64,000 nucleotides of DNA from Archilochus colubris. Taxonomy: Eukaryota > Chordata > Aves > Apodiformes > Trochilidae. Below the pieces are notes generated by a model that saw nothing but the letters and a program-made list of their open reading frames with translations, was not told the origin of the DNA and searched no databases. The stretch is taken from contig CM041104.1 of NCBI GenBank assembly GCA_023079485.1, forward strand, positions 8,044,864 to 8,108,863, read 5' to 3'. Below, piece after piece: positions 21,461 to 37,000 of the stretch. The number at the start of each line of letters is the position of its first letter. The stretch's first letter is position 1. The translations under genes and the position numbers were made by a program.

Positions 21461-24400
21461 CCTTACCCCTGAGGCCTTTGGCTTAAATTAGGGCTTTAAT
21501 GTGTCTACCAGTGCCTGTGGGACTTGACAATGATTTTGGGCTGCTGGTGGGATTAAATCTTGGGGCAGAAGCGGTGAAAACTAGCCTTGAGTTTTGGCCT
21601 TTCCTTTGGGGCCATGCTACTGGCTTTCATGTAAAAAACTATATTGCTAGCACAACACTATTAACTGGGCTGAAAACCAGACTGGTTGCTCAGGTATAAT
21701 TGTCAGGAAACTTCTCTGATATTCCAGCTCTTCCTACCAATCTTACTTTCCAAGACCTGTCTCCTTACAAGCTACTTCTCCTTCACAAACTCTTTTCTGC
21801 AGTCACATTTACCCCAAATCTTGAAGAGGATTTCATTTAGAGTGTCAGATCTGATACCCACTGAAGTTACTGGAAAGCCTCTCCATTGTTTGGGTTTTTG
21901 GATTTAGGCCTCGTTGTTGAAGGCAGATGGTTTTCCTCCAGGGCTTTCCTTTCAGATGACACCCTTTTTAGGGAGGATTGACATGTTTCGTGCCAAGTGC
22001 GTTCAGTGCTTTGCAGCAGCAAAATGGCTCTGCTATTTTGGAGTGCCAGCTCACTCAAAGTTACGCTGCTTTGCCCTATATTAAAAATGTAGGTATTCAG
22101 GAAAGACCCACAACATTATAGATCCACTGAGTAGAAAATAGAGATTTGGAAGGCAGGTTGCCTTTAATTCTGGTAGATGCCTTTTGCTACTTGAATTTCA
22201 CCAGGCTTTAAGATGCACAAAGTTCCATTTGCATGTGATCAGTAAAGACTCAGCATTTGGCAGCCTAAGTTTCTTACAGACACATTCCATCCATCCAGGC
22301 TCATGCTGCTTTCAGACTTGTGTTAGGCACCAATATTTCTTGTGTTCTCTGGGGAGTGCACAGTAGTGGGGAGGAGAACATTTACCTGGTGATACAGGGA
22401 TGAAGTGTCTGGGAGGGAGCAGAACAGACTAACATGGTTGAATGAAGATGATACAATGTGGATTAACACATGAGAAAACGAAGTCTTTGCTTTCTCCTTG
22501 TGAGTTCGATTTTGTTGTCGAATGATTTTATAGCTATGTGGATGTAACTGCATATTCATTAATAAATGCAGGATAGTTTGTGTATGCACTAAACATACCC
22601 AGAGTTTCAGATGCCAGTTCATATTACAGCTGAAGTTTTATTTTCCTGGGAAAGTGGTATCTGCTTGACATTTCCGTTGACCCATTTTGCCAAAACAATA
22701 TAGCACAGACATGGGATTGTTAGGGGGCCAAGATAAGACACAAAAGGTGATAATCCTAGTTCCGGCCTTTGAAACCTGCTAACTGTGTTTGATAGTTTGT
22801 AGTGCTGCTTGCAAGGATCAAATTTATCTCATTTCAAGACCAGGTATATTTGAATCCAATTTCAGATTAAAATTTAAGACATTAAAATACTAGCAAAGAA
22901 GGAAACCAAATAAATTCCACACAATGCATATGGAACGTGGAACATTAGTAGGGGTTTCAAAATTTATTCATAATCCTCTCTCATCCCCAAAATAATAAAA
23001 ATTAAGGAATTAGGGAATTACTGATTTTGGAAATACAGGTGGTTTTCTGGTTGCACTGTTACACAGCCAGTGCCTATGCAACAACACAGAAATAGGAATA
23101 TGGTTAATGGTGATGAGACTGTTTTGGGAGTATATCCAAAAGAAATTAAATCTTATTCTAAGAGTAATCAACCTGAATCTAATTTTCCACTGTACAGATA
23201 GAGCTGTAGAACTGAAAGCTGACTATTGGCTAATTTTGCTGTTGTTTCCAGAATGCTGTGACCCATTTCCAAAGCTGACAGAGTGTCTGCATGTCTGTGC
23301 ATCCACCAATTATAGTTACAGTCACAGGTGTACTTTGGAGTATAGGATAACTTATTTTAATCTATTTCTCCATTGGTTTAATGCCTTTTCATTAGAATAG
23401 AAGTCTGCTTGACTTGATTAGAAAAAAAAACCCAGGCATTGTGTTTTGCTAGAAGTGGATTTTCATTTATCCAAGGACATGTAATGACAGTTGGGCAGGC
23501 TCTGTGCCCCCCTTTTGACTGCCAGAACAAATAGAGCAGGGAAGGAGTGTTGCAGCTGTACTCACTGATGTGCTTGCTTCTTCAGACAGTGTCAGGGTAA
23601 CAATATTTGATTGATACAGGGATGGTTTGAGGTTGCACTACTCTGTCAGATATGAATATTTTCATGTTGGGTTCATTACCAGCTCTTTTAGAAACCTTTG
23701 CTCCATCATTCAGTTGGACACTGTTAATGAGAAGCGTTCAATTAACTTAGAGGAAAAGATTCAGAGCTGACTGGACTGTTGCAACTGGGATCTGAAAGAG
23801 GAATTCCCTCCACCTCATTCCAGCTCTATTGCAAAAAGTGCTTTGGTCAGTAGCAAACTGAACTGTGGAGTTAACTGTGCTGGCAAGGGCTGAAGGCAAT
23901 GGGAAGGAAAGTGATGGGTCTTGGGCTGCTCTTCCCATCTCTGTTATTTCCCAGCATCCTGCAAATACAGCTTGGCTAAGAATTTTTAGGCTTTTTTTTT
24001 TTTTTTTTTCCACTGGGAGAAGAGAGGGTGAGGCCAAATGAGTACTTTTCACAGGGCCATATGCATTTTCATAATGTCTGTGGTGGGAAAAGTTTTTCAG
24101 ATCCAGGCAGCTATGTGTGGACAAAACCAGAGAGAGAAAAGGTGCCTGCACAAGAAGAACCAGTAGCCTGCAATGCATATTCCTATGGTTCAAGTCCTTG
24201 GCCTCTTAAAGTTGTATTAACTGCCAAATCACTTTTAGACTTTTTTGTTTTGTATGTATGGTTAAAAGAAGAAGAAAAACCAGCCAATAGTCACTGACTT
24301 CACCATAGTGAAGAGCTTGAAATACTTAAAAAAAATGCCTCATGTCTTTGGGATAACTGCCACTGTCTGATCCACTGCTGTTTACAAGACCCCCTGACAT

Positions 24401-27400
24401 CTGGCACTTCCAAATATAATATAAGCACGTGACAAAAATGATTTGACTTAACAGTTATATCACCTCTTTGCATAAGACCTTTGTAGTGAAATGATTTCTG
24501 AAACACAGGAGGATGGGGGTAGCATGGCTCACAGAGATACCAATTATCAAATGCACAGTTACTGGGAAAGCTCTTTGAGGCTGGCACTGCTCACTGCTTG
24601 GGGTTTCAGCAGTACTTAGCCTGATAAAGGCTCAATTCTGGCTTTGGCGTGAACACTGAAAACACCATTATTATCTTATTAATAACTAATAACACAGATC
24701 AGGACTTTATCAAACAATGTTTTGGACAGAGAGTTTTCATTTTCCTGGATGAGGATTGATGTCTTGGAGTATAACACCGTACCAAGCACTTGAGTCATCG
24801 AGCAGAGCTCTGCTGAGATCACACTTGACACTATTTCCAGCCTCTAAGGCATAAATCAGTATGCATGTGTAATCCTCATCACCCTTAACCTGACTGAAAT
24901 GAAAATACTGCAGTGCTTCAGGCTCCCTACAAGTGCAGTGCAAGCAAACAAGGCCCAGAAAAGACAAATGTCAATCATGAGAGAGAAAGAAAAACAAATC
25001 AGAAAGAGGCATAAAAAAGGCCACATCGGGGCCTCGGAGACAGGCATCTGGGGGCACTGTGTTGGAGAGCTGTGGCTTCAGTGCTTTCCTGGAGACAGAC
25101 AAGGGATGTGGAGACTTTTACCTCCATGAAGAGCTTCTGTCCATACCCCCTCATCAGCTGAGATCACACAGGGGAAACGTATCCTACTTTGCAAGCTCAG
25201 AGGAAAAAAACCAAACAACCTAACCCAGACCTACTGAAGGGAGTTGTCTGTTGAGCTAGACAGGGAACAAACCCTGACATCAAGAAAGCCCTTTAAAATA
25301 TTATATAATTTATTGTTTTGTTTGCCTTTCACACTGGTTGGAGGAGGATAGCTTTAAAAAAAAAAATACAGAAACCATAGTTATGAAAATATAAATGAAG
25401 GAGAACATTCTAATAAGACACATAAAAAACCCCAACAATTTTGCAATAAAAGAATACTAACTTGGTTATAAGCTCATGGTCACTGAAGAGGGAAAGCTTA
25501 TCTCTCTTGAAGGCCCTGGTGTGAAAACATCACAAGTGAGACTGGGATGTGGCCTAGGGGACAGACAAAAAAGAAATGTAAATTAAATTGAAAATTTCAA
25601 GACACTGAAGATGGAGTCAAATGAATGGTGGATTTAGAGAAAAAAGCACAGCCAATTAAAATACCTTGAAGATTCAAACCCCATTTTTTAGCATTTCATA
25701 ATTATATTGATGGATAATGACATACACAGGAACATAAATGCACCGAGCTCAAATTAATTATGTTAAAATAATAGGTAATCTGTCTCCGTGTTGATAACAT
25801 ATAATTATGATGGTGTTTTTCAAATGTTTTAAAGTAACATCATTTCATTTCATAATGTAAGGGATTTTGCTGCTTAATGTATTTGCTTTTATACAATATT
25901 TTCAGTGTAGTTTCTTTGCAATAAATAAAGTTGAAATAATCAGTTGGTAACTTAAGATATTTCTTACTGCTGTATGAACTCTAATATAACTCAATGTGAA
26001 AATATTATTCACTGAAATAGCACGTTGACAACTGTGATTAAAGCTCAAATGAATACTGTAACAAAATAGAATTATTTTTTTTTTTTAAATGTCCAATTAT
26101 TCATTGTCAGAAAGCAGACCTTAATCCTCACAGGGAAATTTTCAGGATTTTATGGGGTTAACTGTGCTTCAACATCTTTCACACAATGGAAAACACATGG
26201 TTATGATAACTTAGCTGTATTGTTTCAGGACTCAGTTCAGATTCTTAGGGAATTTCTGATTATTCTCAGTTGCATCTCAGCAGAAATTGCCCTTTCCCAG
26301 TGCCTGGCAGCCTGGCTGGGCTCAGTCTCCCTCACTGCCCAGGTGGGTGGAGAACAAGGGACCAGTTCCAGCCCTGAGCTCTGCAGTTGTGTTCCTGCAG
26401 GAGCTGCTGCAGTGCCTTGGGGCTTCCTGCAGGAAAATCCTGCTCTGTTATCAGGCTCTCATTGTCCTTAAGGAAATGCTTTTTACCTGAATGCTCTTTA
26501 CCTGAGAGTGGACTTGGTATTTTTGAGGAATGGGAGTATCCCTAAATTGCTCTAAAAGTATTGGGTAATTTAATCTTTATAATATATATATATTTTTTAA
26601 TATTATCTCTAATTCACCACTTTTTTCTTTGCAAACTGTTTCTCTGTCATACCTTCCTGTACCTCTCATCTCTTTGTATTTCTATTCTTTTTTTCCCTAA
26701 ATTCATATTGGCTGCTATCATAATCTGAATAAACTTCAGGACAAATTTTCATTATTACGATGATGAATATGTCACACGGGAAAAGAAAGTAGTTAATCTG
26801 TGGAATATAATTCAGCACATTTTGTATAAATACAAAAGTACAGTAAAACTCCACTGGGATAAACATGATAACAAATAAATGCTGGATCTGAGGTTGTACA
26901 GCTCCAGTCTAATATTCAGTCATTTTTATTGTTATATTTGGGTTAAAAATGGAAAGTAACACCAGCAGAGGGACTCCCTTGGTACTCAGTGGACTTTTGT
27001 CTGTTCCCTAGCAGGGCATAGAGGTAATTTTATTCTAGAAGCTTTCGAATGCTTTACAAGTAATAGAAACCAAGTGAGAAAAGCATATTCCATATTTTAG
27101 ATCTGACATTCTCATAGAAAGGAATATATAAAAAAAAATCAAGGATTCAAAATACTTGCCTGTGATTCAGTACCTAAAGATTTTCTGGTGTTTTTCAGAA
27201 TTCCCTTGAGACCTATAAATGCTGCTGAGCTAGAAGTACCCATTGTAGCTATACTCACTTTTGCCACTTTATCAAACTAACGAGCCATTGAGTGATGCTA
27301 TTCCCAGGTTCAACTCTACTGGGGAGGGAAAGTAGAAAACAAAACTGAAATTTAGACAGAATGGAATTCCTAAGAGCCAGGACAACTAGGATTTATTAAT

Positions 27401-30400
27401 TCATATAGTCCAAAGCTTACCAAAAATAATCTTCCTTCAGTTTTTCTCTATAAATCCTACCATCTTGCATGAGGTCTGTGTGGATAGAGAAGGCTGCAGA
27501 ATTTCAGTGCAAGCAATGCCTCTCAGTTTGCCACAAAAACACCTTTTTTTGGTTTCCTCTTCACACAACCATGGTTTGTGCAAGGGTCCATAAAAGAGAA
27601 ATGTTTTACTGTCAGATGGCAGTAAGAACTTGTGCATATATCTTAGCTATCAGAGATCAGACCTCCCTAACTTTTAAATTAAAAGATTTCTTTAGCTAAA
27701 TTAAGTGATGACAGATAAAAATAAAGAAAAAAAAGCCTTTTTAATGGTGTAATTATATGTAATTTTTTAACCATCATGTCCTGGGCATTGGACCTACAGC
27801 TTCTGACAACTGCAAATTTTTATTACCAAAAAAGTCCTATTCTGAGTTAAGTGGGATTATTCAAGTGAGCAAGAGTTGTGTTTCTTCTTGTGCTATGGTA
27901 GCATTGTTAGAATGATTCCAAAAGTATATGAGACACTTTCTTTGTGTGCAAATTTTAATTAAATTTGCCATAACACAGAGAAATATGACTCCAAGTCTGT
28001 CAGAACCTGTGTGAAAAGAACTCTGCATTTGACCTGTATAAGCATAATGCTGCTTTACAAAGCATTGCAGGGTATTCTGACTAAGAAATTCTATCCACTG
28101 ATCTCTAATTATCAAGGTTTTTAGCTTGGTAAATACTGATGTAAAATAATAAAAAGTATTTTGGTTTTGCTCTACAACTTCATGCTACTATTCTTGAACT
28201 GTGCAAGGAAAAAAAATATAATCCTTCTGAAAGAACGCTTTATCTTTGTGTTTCTGTCACAAGATGTTGGTACTTTATTTTTTCAGGCACTGAAAAGATC
28301 ATGAAAAGGATAAACACGAGGGGGTAACACCTTCAGTTCCTTTAGAATAACATCTGCCTGTAAAAATCACAGCTAGGGAAATACTATCTGAACTTCAGCT
28401 GCTACTCATTTTCATTTTACAATTAAATCTTTATCATTGTAATATTCCCCATGGTCACATGTGTTTGCTTTCAAGGAATCCTGTGATGAATTCATTCATC
28501 TATTATCAGGCTCCAGGAGTTTTAGAGAGTGTGGCAGCATATTCATTGAAAGCAAATTTTAAATTTGCATTGGAAATGTGAACTTGAGAAATAAATATAT
28601 TTCAGTCAAGAATCAGAAATATAAGAGCATATTCCTAAAGAAGGCAGAATATCAAATACATGAAACATATTTACTCATAAAAAAACCCTACAAAATAAAA
28701 TGTAGCTTCACAAACTATTTTCTGAACATATATAAAAGAAAAAAGGATCTATTTCTGATAAGCTCAGCTATAGACCAAAAATGAAGTCGATACAAAAAAT
28801 ATTAACTGTTAAGTGACCTACCTCAAAGGTAATAGTAATACCTTTATAAGGTAGTAAAAATAATAAATTTACTGTAATAAAAATACAGGAATAATAAAGC
28901 TGTGATGAAAATGAAATTTTAATAACTAGAATCTACATTTGAAACAAAATTTGCTTCCTGTTTCTGTTATTTTTTTCATTATCCAATATAAAACACACAG
29001 AAGAAAAATTAGAGGAATACTTTACATGTTTCTATTGTTAAATGGATCGTGAAACATTATCTACAGCATCTTACCTGCTCTCCCTTTCTGCTTTGGACCA
29101 GCATAGCTCTTATGACTTGCTGCAAAATCTGCTTTTGGAAAAGGGTTTTGCATGAGTGTCAGTGTCCGGCAGAGGGTGCTGTTAGGTTGGATTTGTAATT
29201 TTTTTCTGTTTATACGGAATGACTGATACAATTGAGTGTACTTTCAAATCTCATTCCCCACATTATTTTATTTTAGGCTCATTAGTGTGAAATTCCATTT
29301 TAAATTGCATATCATACCTCTTAAAACTTCAATGCCAGCATAAATTCTTGCTCAGCTAGATTAAGCAGAACACCAAACAAGTTTAAATTCCAAAGGTCCT
29401 TTGTGTCTCTAGACTTGCTGCTACCTATATCTTATGATATCAAGGTGGTATCAGGTAATATAGTTGCTGTTCCCTGGGGTTTTCATAAAATTCTCCTGAA
29501 AATGAGATGCATATCTTGCAAGAATATTTCTGTGAATGCTCACAAGGAAAAAAAAATCTCTGAAAAAGAAGCAAAGAAATAAGAACACATTGCACACCAG
29601 ACTTAGCAATTTTTCCATTTAGAATTGCTAGACTATCATCTAATGAACAGTCTGTCCCTCCCTGGAGATGAGAATGTTTATCTGCATTTCACATGGAAGG
29701 GGAAACTGAGGCAAAGGGGGGATTGGCATTGGGAGAAAGGCTAGAGGCAAATGCCCTCCTTCAATTCCAGCAACCCAGAGAAGATGTTTCCATCTTCTGT
29801 CACTGCTCCCCAGGCAGGACACTTCCACCTTCCCCACCATACAACAGGGCAGTTGTTGTGAATGGTCCCTGCTTTCTTTCAGGAAGCACATTTATGTAAA
29901 TCATCTTTGCTCTTGGTTGATTTTGGGTGGAAGGAGTTGGGAAGCATCCAGCCTGTCCTTGCTGCAGCTTCCAAATCCCACAGCAGAGTTTTTCCATTCA
30001 CAGAGCTATTTCAAAGTTTGGTTTTGCTTACACCCTCACAGCTGCAGCTGAGACTTGTAAGACAACGACTACCAGACACCAGGATATGATATCCTGTAGT
30101 TATGAGTTAATAATGGGTCTTCAAGGAGCTTCAGGTCCAGCATAGGTTTGTGGTGCACATTTCCAGACCCCTTTTCATTGTTTGGAAAGGAGAAACCTTC
30201 AGTATCACAGCTGCTCACCCAGCTCTACTCCAATAGGTGTTCCACTCCAGGCAAGGCTTGTCCTGTGTGGGGGGTCAGCATAAAGCACAAACACCTCTGG
30301 CAGCCTCTGCCTAGGTTTGACTGTCACCCCAAGTAATTCTTTTAACTCTACTGTTAGGGAGAGTTGAAGAACTACCCCTAACTGCTTCCAGTGTGAACAC

Positions 30401-33400
30401 CCCTAAAAAAGGGGTGGCAGCTGAGTCAGAGCAGCAGGAGTTGTCAGACAGGGATGGGCACCCGGGACAGGGGCAGAGGGAGCGTTCCTGTGTATGGAGC
30501 TTTAAGAATTTGTATTGCCAAAGCATTCAGTCACACTGAAATTCAAAAAGAACTTCTTACCTACAGCTGTTGCCTAAAGCCCTGTCATCTTCAACATCTT
30601 CAAAGTCTGTCTATGGTTAATAACATTAAACAGGTACTGTCCACCCTATAAAAAGTCTTGCTTTGTTTGGAAAGCTGGGGAGCAAGCTGAAATTTATGAT
30701 TTCTACTCAATTAGGTTCAGCAATTTTTGTGGGCTCCTTATTTAATGGTATCTAGGTGTGATCCATAAGCCATTTACACATACATCCAGGCATAAAACAG
30801 TGGGTTGCTTTTTACTTTTTGAGGAAAACAAAAAAAAAAACCCTGCTATTTTTCCTAGCTGTCATTCTTTAAAAAGGAGCGAAACTTTGTGTGGAAAATT
30901 TTGGGGGGGATGTGATCAATGTTTTGTAAAATTTATGGGACAAACCAGCTTTGTGTGGGGTTCACATTAGTAAAGTCTCCTATTTATGTTCAACAAAACC
31001 TGAACTTGTACATGTTGTGGTGCCTTTGCTTCTCAGTTCATGCTGCAGCTGTTCTGTGCAGTAGGTAAAATGAAAGGTTTTAATTAAAACTGACATTGCT
31101 GCACCTTGTGCTGCTGGTGACAGTCCTGTTGAAAAGTATCATGAGAAGTGTGGAAGCCCACTGTACAAATCTGCTCTCCTGCTTGCATCCCAGCATTAAT
31201 GTGCTTCTCAATCTGGCAAATGAAAACACCCCTTGAAAGTTTTTTTAATGAACAAAGACTTTTCTGACAAAAAACACTGTGCAAAACACGCAAGCAAATA
31301 GTTTTCATTGCTAGTTTTGGCCTAAGACTGAAGGCAAAAAGGCCATTCAGTGCTTTTGAAACTATGAACAAACAAGGGCATTCTCCATCAATTCACAGCA
31401 AAATGTTTCCAGCTTTTCATGGAAAAATAAAGCAGGTTCACAGATTTAACTTTTCCAATTAAAAATCAATTTTTTCACAGAAAACCATTCTGATTAGTTT
31501 TAATGAGAGGTAAGCAATGGTAAATGACATCCTGTGTCTACAAATTATGCATTTGGGTTCAGAGCTGCCCTGCAGCCTCCATTTAACACCAGAAGGACCC
31601 AGTTCACAGTCTTGTTTTGTACCACTTTGACATTTCAAGGATTCACAGGAGCTGGTTTACTGCAGGGCAATGCCCATTAACCCTGCCTAGCAGGGCATGT
31701 GAATTCTCAATTACATGATGCCATGCACCCTCTCCCCATCTGCTTTTCCATTTAAAGCTTCACTTTTCTGTTATAAAGGAATTAAAATATTTACAGGAAA
31801 CCGCTGCATGGAGGAACTGTCGAGAGGCACCACAGTGATTTTATATCCTCTTACTGCATCTGCACTGTTTGAGGCTTCACTGTGCAAAAGGGAATCTGGT
31901 GATGGGTCCAGCAATCTTTAGCTGTAGTACCACCCCATGTGGTCTTCATTAGCCTGTAATTTCCTAGGGTATGTCAGAGAAACCTAAATGATCCTAAATT
32001 GTGGGGAAGAAGGCATGACTTAAACCTGCATTTTCTCCCCAACTCAATTTGTTCACTCAGGCAGTAAAAAAATTATTCCTGATTGCATTATTTCTAATTG
32101 TAAATATAATTATGAATGCATAAACTAAACCACTGAGGCATGCATTTAATTCTGAAACCTGAAGTCATATTTCTACCAACATATTATAGTGAAGTGTCAA
32201 ATAGCAAAGGGGTCCTAATGTTAAGAAAGTGCAAAACTTCTGGATTTTTTGTTATTCTGATAACAATAATTTTTGCATACTGCTGCTCAAAAGTCTACTC
32301 AAACCTGACCAAATTCAGAGAAGAAAGCCACTTCAGCAATGATTTAACAAATTTAAATATTCTAGGGAGTTATGTAACGACTGACTTTCTTTAGTGTCTT
32401 ACATGAGCCAAAAAGAGGGGGGATACTGGACATGATGGGAAGTCACCATCCCCTGGCCTGAGCCTGGAGGAAGATTTGTGCATTTTTAAATGTTCTTCTG
32501 CTTTTCATTGTATAGGCAGAAACAGACAATCCTAGCCCTGAGGAGTTTACAGCCCGTGTAAGCAGAGAAGCAAATGAATAAGATGACTCTGGAGAGATTT
32601 CACAATTTTTTTTTGTTTTTGTTTGTTTTTTCCAAATTGAACATTCAGCTGTCAAAAGTTCTTCAAATCCACCATCCTCCCCCTCACACCAAATCCCACT
32701 GGTTTGGAAACAGTGTTGTAATGTGGAAGGCATGTAAGGAAGCATGGAAATTCCACAGATAGTTGATCAATCCTTAACCTAAAGACCTTATTTAGTCTGC
32801 AGCTGCCACACCATGCTGTGGTGGTGAAGGTGCCCACAGGAGAGACACCACCATTCCTGCATGGTGCTCAGAGATCCCTCAGAATCTCTGGGATAAATTG
32901 CACAAGAACAACCTCAGGGTGTTTTCTGATGTCAAATGGGGAGCCAAACAAAGCAGCTACTCTTTGTAGATCAAGTGCATTACTGGTGAAGAGAGAAAAA
33001 ATCTACAAGGGGTGACCATCACCTATTATCACTTCATTAGATGTTATGTGTTTACAAGAGCATTTGGTGGCATCAAGCAGGATCCATGGCTTCTGTGTGC
33101 AAGGTGCTGAACAACTACAAGAGACAGTCTGTCTCCTAAAAACCTTGCAAAATAACTGTAAGATGGCAAACAACTAAGACCATATGGACATGTAAAGCAA
33201 TAGTAGGAAGCAGGAATCAGCACAGCAGTTCAGCGTGACATGAGTTTTGATCTGCTTATGAGTTGAGTGGATTCAGGCTACAGTTGATAAGCTTATCTTG
33301 AAGTAAGACAGAAGTTCGGCTGCTGAAATTCCACCGTTTCACTGTCATTATACAGCTGAAAGTCAAGAACTGTCAAATTACATGAATAATATCTATCTAT

Positions 33401-34000
33401 ATTTAATGCAGCGAACTGTTGACAATTGCCTCTCATCCTTCCCTTCAGTGCATGAGCCCCATGAAACAGGAATGATCACACTGAATATAGGCAAATCTGT
33501 GGCCACATAGCCAGGCTCCAGATCAGAAACCCACTGTGCCTAAAATGGAGAAAAAGAGAAGGTAGCAGCAAACACAAAAAAACAGAGAGAGAATTCTGCC
33601 TGGACCACAGCAAGGAAAAATGTTGAAGATTGTGCTGACACTACTGACATTACAAATTCTAGGAGGCTAATGATAATGCAGGCTAGACTTTTTCTCCTCT
33701 CCCCATTTAGAAACAATCACATTATATCTTCTTATGAGATATGAGAAAGATTGTTATCTTGCATAATGAAAACCAAATGACAGGCAGATAAACTTCGTAG
33801 CTGTTTATAAAGTCTTGTACAGTATTCTCAATGGTATACAGATAAGGAAATCCCATAATTGAAATGGCTACAAACAGCATTAAAAAGGCATATAAGAAGA
33901 AAATAAGGAGAAGGCAGACAAATTTTAGATTTCTGATGAAGGTGTTTTTGTTAGGCAGTTTGATTTCTCCTGGGAGCCAAGCACCTCCTTCTCCTCCAGA
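21461..34000. other. Intergenic DNA upstream of ZFP64, part 1
   Basis: No ORF above about 150 codons and none with recognisable homology. AT-rich unique sequence with a T-run at 23992-24009 and a TAAT-rich segment at 25697-25815. Nothing else supportable. Confidence 0.7.
23992..24009. repeat. Poly-T run
   Basis: Eighteen consecutive T. No adjoining element recognised. Confidence 0.95.
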
Positions 34001-37000
34001 CATGTGGTGTTTGAACTCACAGCCCCATCCCTCTCCTTCTGTGACCCCCCTACCATCCTCACCCTCACAGGGCACTGGAGGCCTGACAGTGGCTCCTGGA
34101 ACTACCCTCAGCTTTGCCTTTTACTTTAAACTCCTTCCCCTTTAATGTCTTCAAGGATATCTGCTTGAGAATCTTCAGAAAGAGCAGGTGGAAGGTACTA
34201 GATGCTGCTTACTTGTTTTCATAGTAAATTTGGAAAATTCAAGTCCTTTCCAGTCTAAATAAGCCATGATGTTTTTCCTTAACTTCCTCATGTACAATCG
34301 TACCGGGGAATAATTTTGAACTGTAGGTAGAACAACAGCATAAGAGTTTCTGCTTTGAGGCAGATTTAAATTGAAAACACATTGTTAGGTTGAGATTTGT
34401 TGGAGGTCTCAGACTTCACAGTCACTCACAAACCTGAGCCATAGGACTGATGTGTGCTCCAGAGCAACACCTCAAAGGAGCTGAGATTCAGGTCAAAGTG
34501 GAAGCCCTTACACTGCAGTAATCTTCTCTCATTAGAGAAGAAAAAAATGATTCAGCTGGACAAATGAGCTAAAATCAGGAGAATCTTGAACAAACATTTC
34601 AAGCATTAATCATTTATATAGAAAGAAGAAGCAAATCATCAAAATAATTGAGCAATTGCAGAGAAATGCCACAATGCCTTGTACTGCCAAAAACTCATCA
34701 CTGGAAATGTATAAGTCTGATTTCCAGGTTTATTAATGAAACAAAAAGGCATCTACAATAGATAAATAATACATCATATGGAATTCACCCAGTCTATTTA
34801 TAATAGAGATCAGTGACACCTATCAACTCATATTAAATCACATCATGCATATTTTGCCTCCTCTGCACTTTGTCAATCTCTGCTTCCTATTTCATTGCTG
34901 TAGTAGCTACATTTAACAAAAAAAGTAACACACAGACCAGTTGAAAGAAGTAATTTAAAAAGTCCCTGAAAGAAGGTTTAAAAGAACAGGAAAGATCAGT
35001 TGTATTTGTACTTTTCAGTGGTGCTTGTGCTGTATCACCTCCTACCTTTTACAGATGTTTAATGAAAAAGTTCTGATGCTCCAGCAGTGCAGGAGATATT
35101 TAGCTTACAGACTGGCAAATCAGAGGTAAGGTCATACAATGAACCAAAGTCACAGAGTGACACAGTGGCAGGTTCGGGACTAGAATTGAGGTATCTGACC
35201 TCCTGAGCTGTAAAACTGAATTATACTCCATCCCTGACCTGTGTCCTGTTGGAAAAAACATGGGATGAAGTGGATTCATTGAAAAAGAAGGTTTTTTTGA
35301 GTTCTTACAAACATCATCATTAAAATGCAACTTGGGTTTAGAAACATCCTTCAAAAACAGCATAAATAAGTTATTTTGCAGAAGGCTTACTTACCATAAG
35401 ATGAGATAGAAACTTATAAATAAGTTTGGAGATCTGTAGGGAAAAAGTTATCAGTTACATGATCAGAAACGGGGTCTAAGGAAGCTGAAAAACCTGGATT
35501 TTGCATGCAGCTTTTAAAATATAATTAGTGATCTAACATAAAGAGACGTCACTGGCTGTAGTAATGTCTGTGGCAAATAAATAACAGTCAAACACAATAA
35601 AACTCCCTGTAATGTACTCTGTTGTAATATTGATGGCAGCATATGGCAAACATCTGACAGCTGTTGAACAGATGTGGCAATTAGCAAACCTTATGGTCAT
35701 GCTGTTAAGATTATTATGCAACACGTTCTCCAGTAAAATTAGATGACTTCCTACTTTCTGTAGCTTTACACATGTGGAGTGCTAGTCTAATGTCCCATTT
35801 AGGCAATATTGTTAGCTAATGTCTCCTAACCCATATTTTTTTAGTTGATGCCTCATAGAAGATTTAGAGAAATCCAGAATTTAAACAAGAACAATATCAA
35901 TTCAGCTGTGTAGCACTACTTCAATTATAATAGCTAATGGACAAATTGAGAGATAAAAAGACTTTTCTATCATGTTGAAATTCAATGAACAGTTTTCAAT
36001 TAGGCTCTGAGTATAAAAGGGAAAAAAGAAAGATACTTTTCCTTGATGTTAACATTGCGGGAAAAGATGAGAGTAACTTCACTTTTTCATTATACAGAAG
36101 AGGTGCATATAATGATGCATATTTAAATTATAAATCAGGTCACTAGCTGCCAAATGAAAGCAATATCAATTAGAGCTAAGGTGGATCAGGCTCTAAAACT
36201 CCTTATATTTAATGGCAAAAGTATGACTGTTACCCTCACCCAGCCAACAGAGGGATAATTTAAGGCAGTAAGAAATCAAAGAATGATGTCACAAAAATAA
36301 GCCCTCACAGCTTTTTGGGTAGTATTAGTATAATTAATAGACTTCCAATGACTTTTTTTTTGTGGGTTATGGGCTTTCACAAAAGCATTTATTGCAGGCA
36401 TAAAATATAAAACTCCAAAGAGTGGGTTTGACTAAGGTTGACTTGAGGGTCCTTAGCCTTTCTACTACAGTAATTCCTGTAAAATAATAGTTTCATTTAT
36501 AGGCTCAATTTATAACGTTGAATTTATGCCAGTTCATCTGATATCAATCATGATAATAGCATGATCTATTGTATGTCACTTGTGCTAACGCAAATTAAAT
36601 ATCACTATGTTACAAAAAAAGCCTTATGTTAAAATAACATTAACTGTGTAACATTAACAAAAAAAAATTAAGGATGAAATGGCAATTTTGAGTGAGTGTA
36701 TATACTGATAATAAATATAAAACCATGCATATTTTCTATATGAAATTATATAGATACTGAAAAAGGAAAAGCTAAGCAAAATATAAATTTGATTAAAGCT
36801 TGAGTAGCAAGATTATTACTGATTTTCTCCCTTTCTTTGTAGTTCAGGTCATGTAGCACAGAGTTGATTATCTTTCTTTTTAACCACTGTGGTTTTCAGC
36901 CTCTGTCGTTGACACCAGAGTATTAGGAATCAGGTTTTAAAAATAGTTAAGAGCTGCAAACATGGTCCTTTGAATACCCCTATGTCTCTATAAATTACAC

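Noticed and set aside
23747..24193. 148-codon minus-strand frame
   Set aside because: It crosses a poly-T run (giving a Lys run) and has no recognisable domain; chance ORF.
33722..34075. 117-codon minus-strand frame with a hydrophobic stretch
   Set aside because: The hydrophobic part comes from AT-rich codons and the N-terminal part from a purine-rich patch. No family resemblance and no splice or promoter context.
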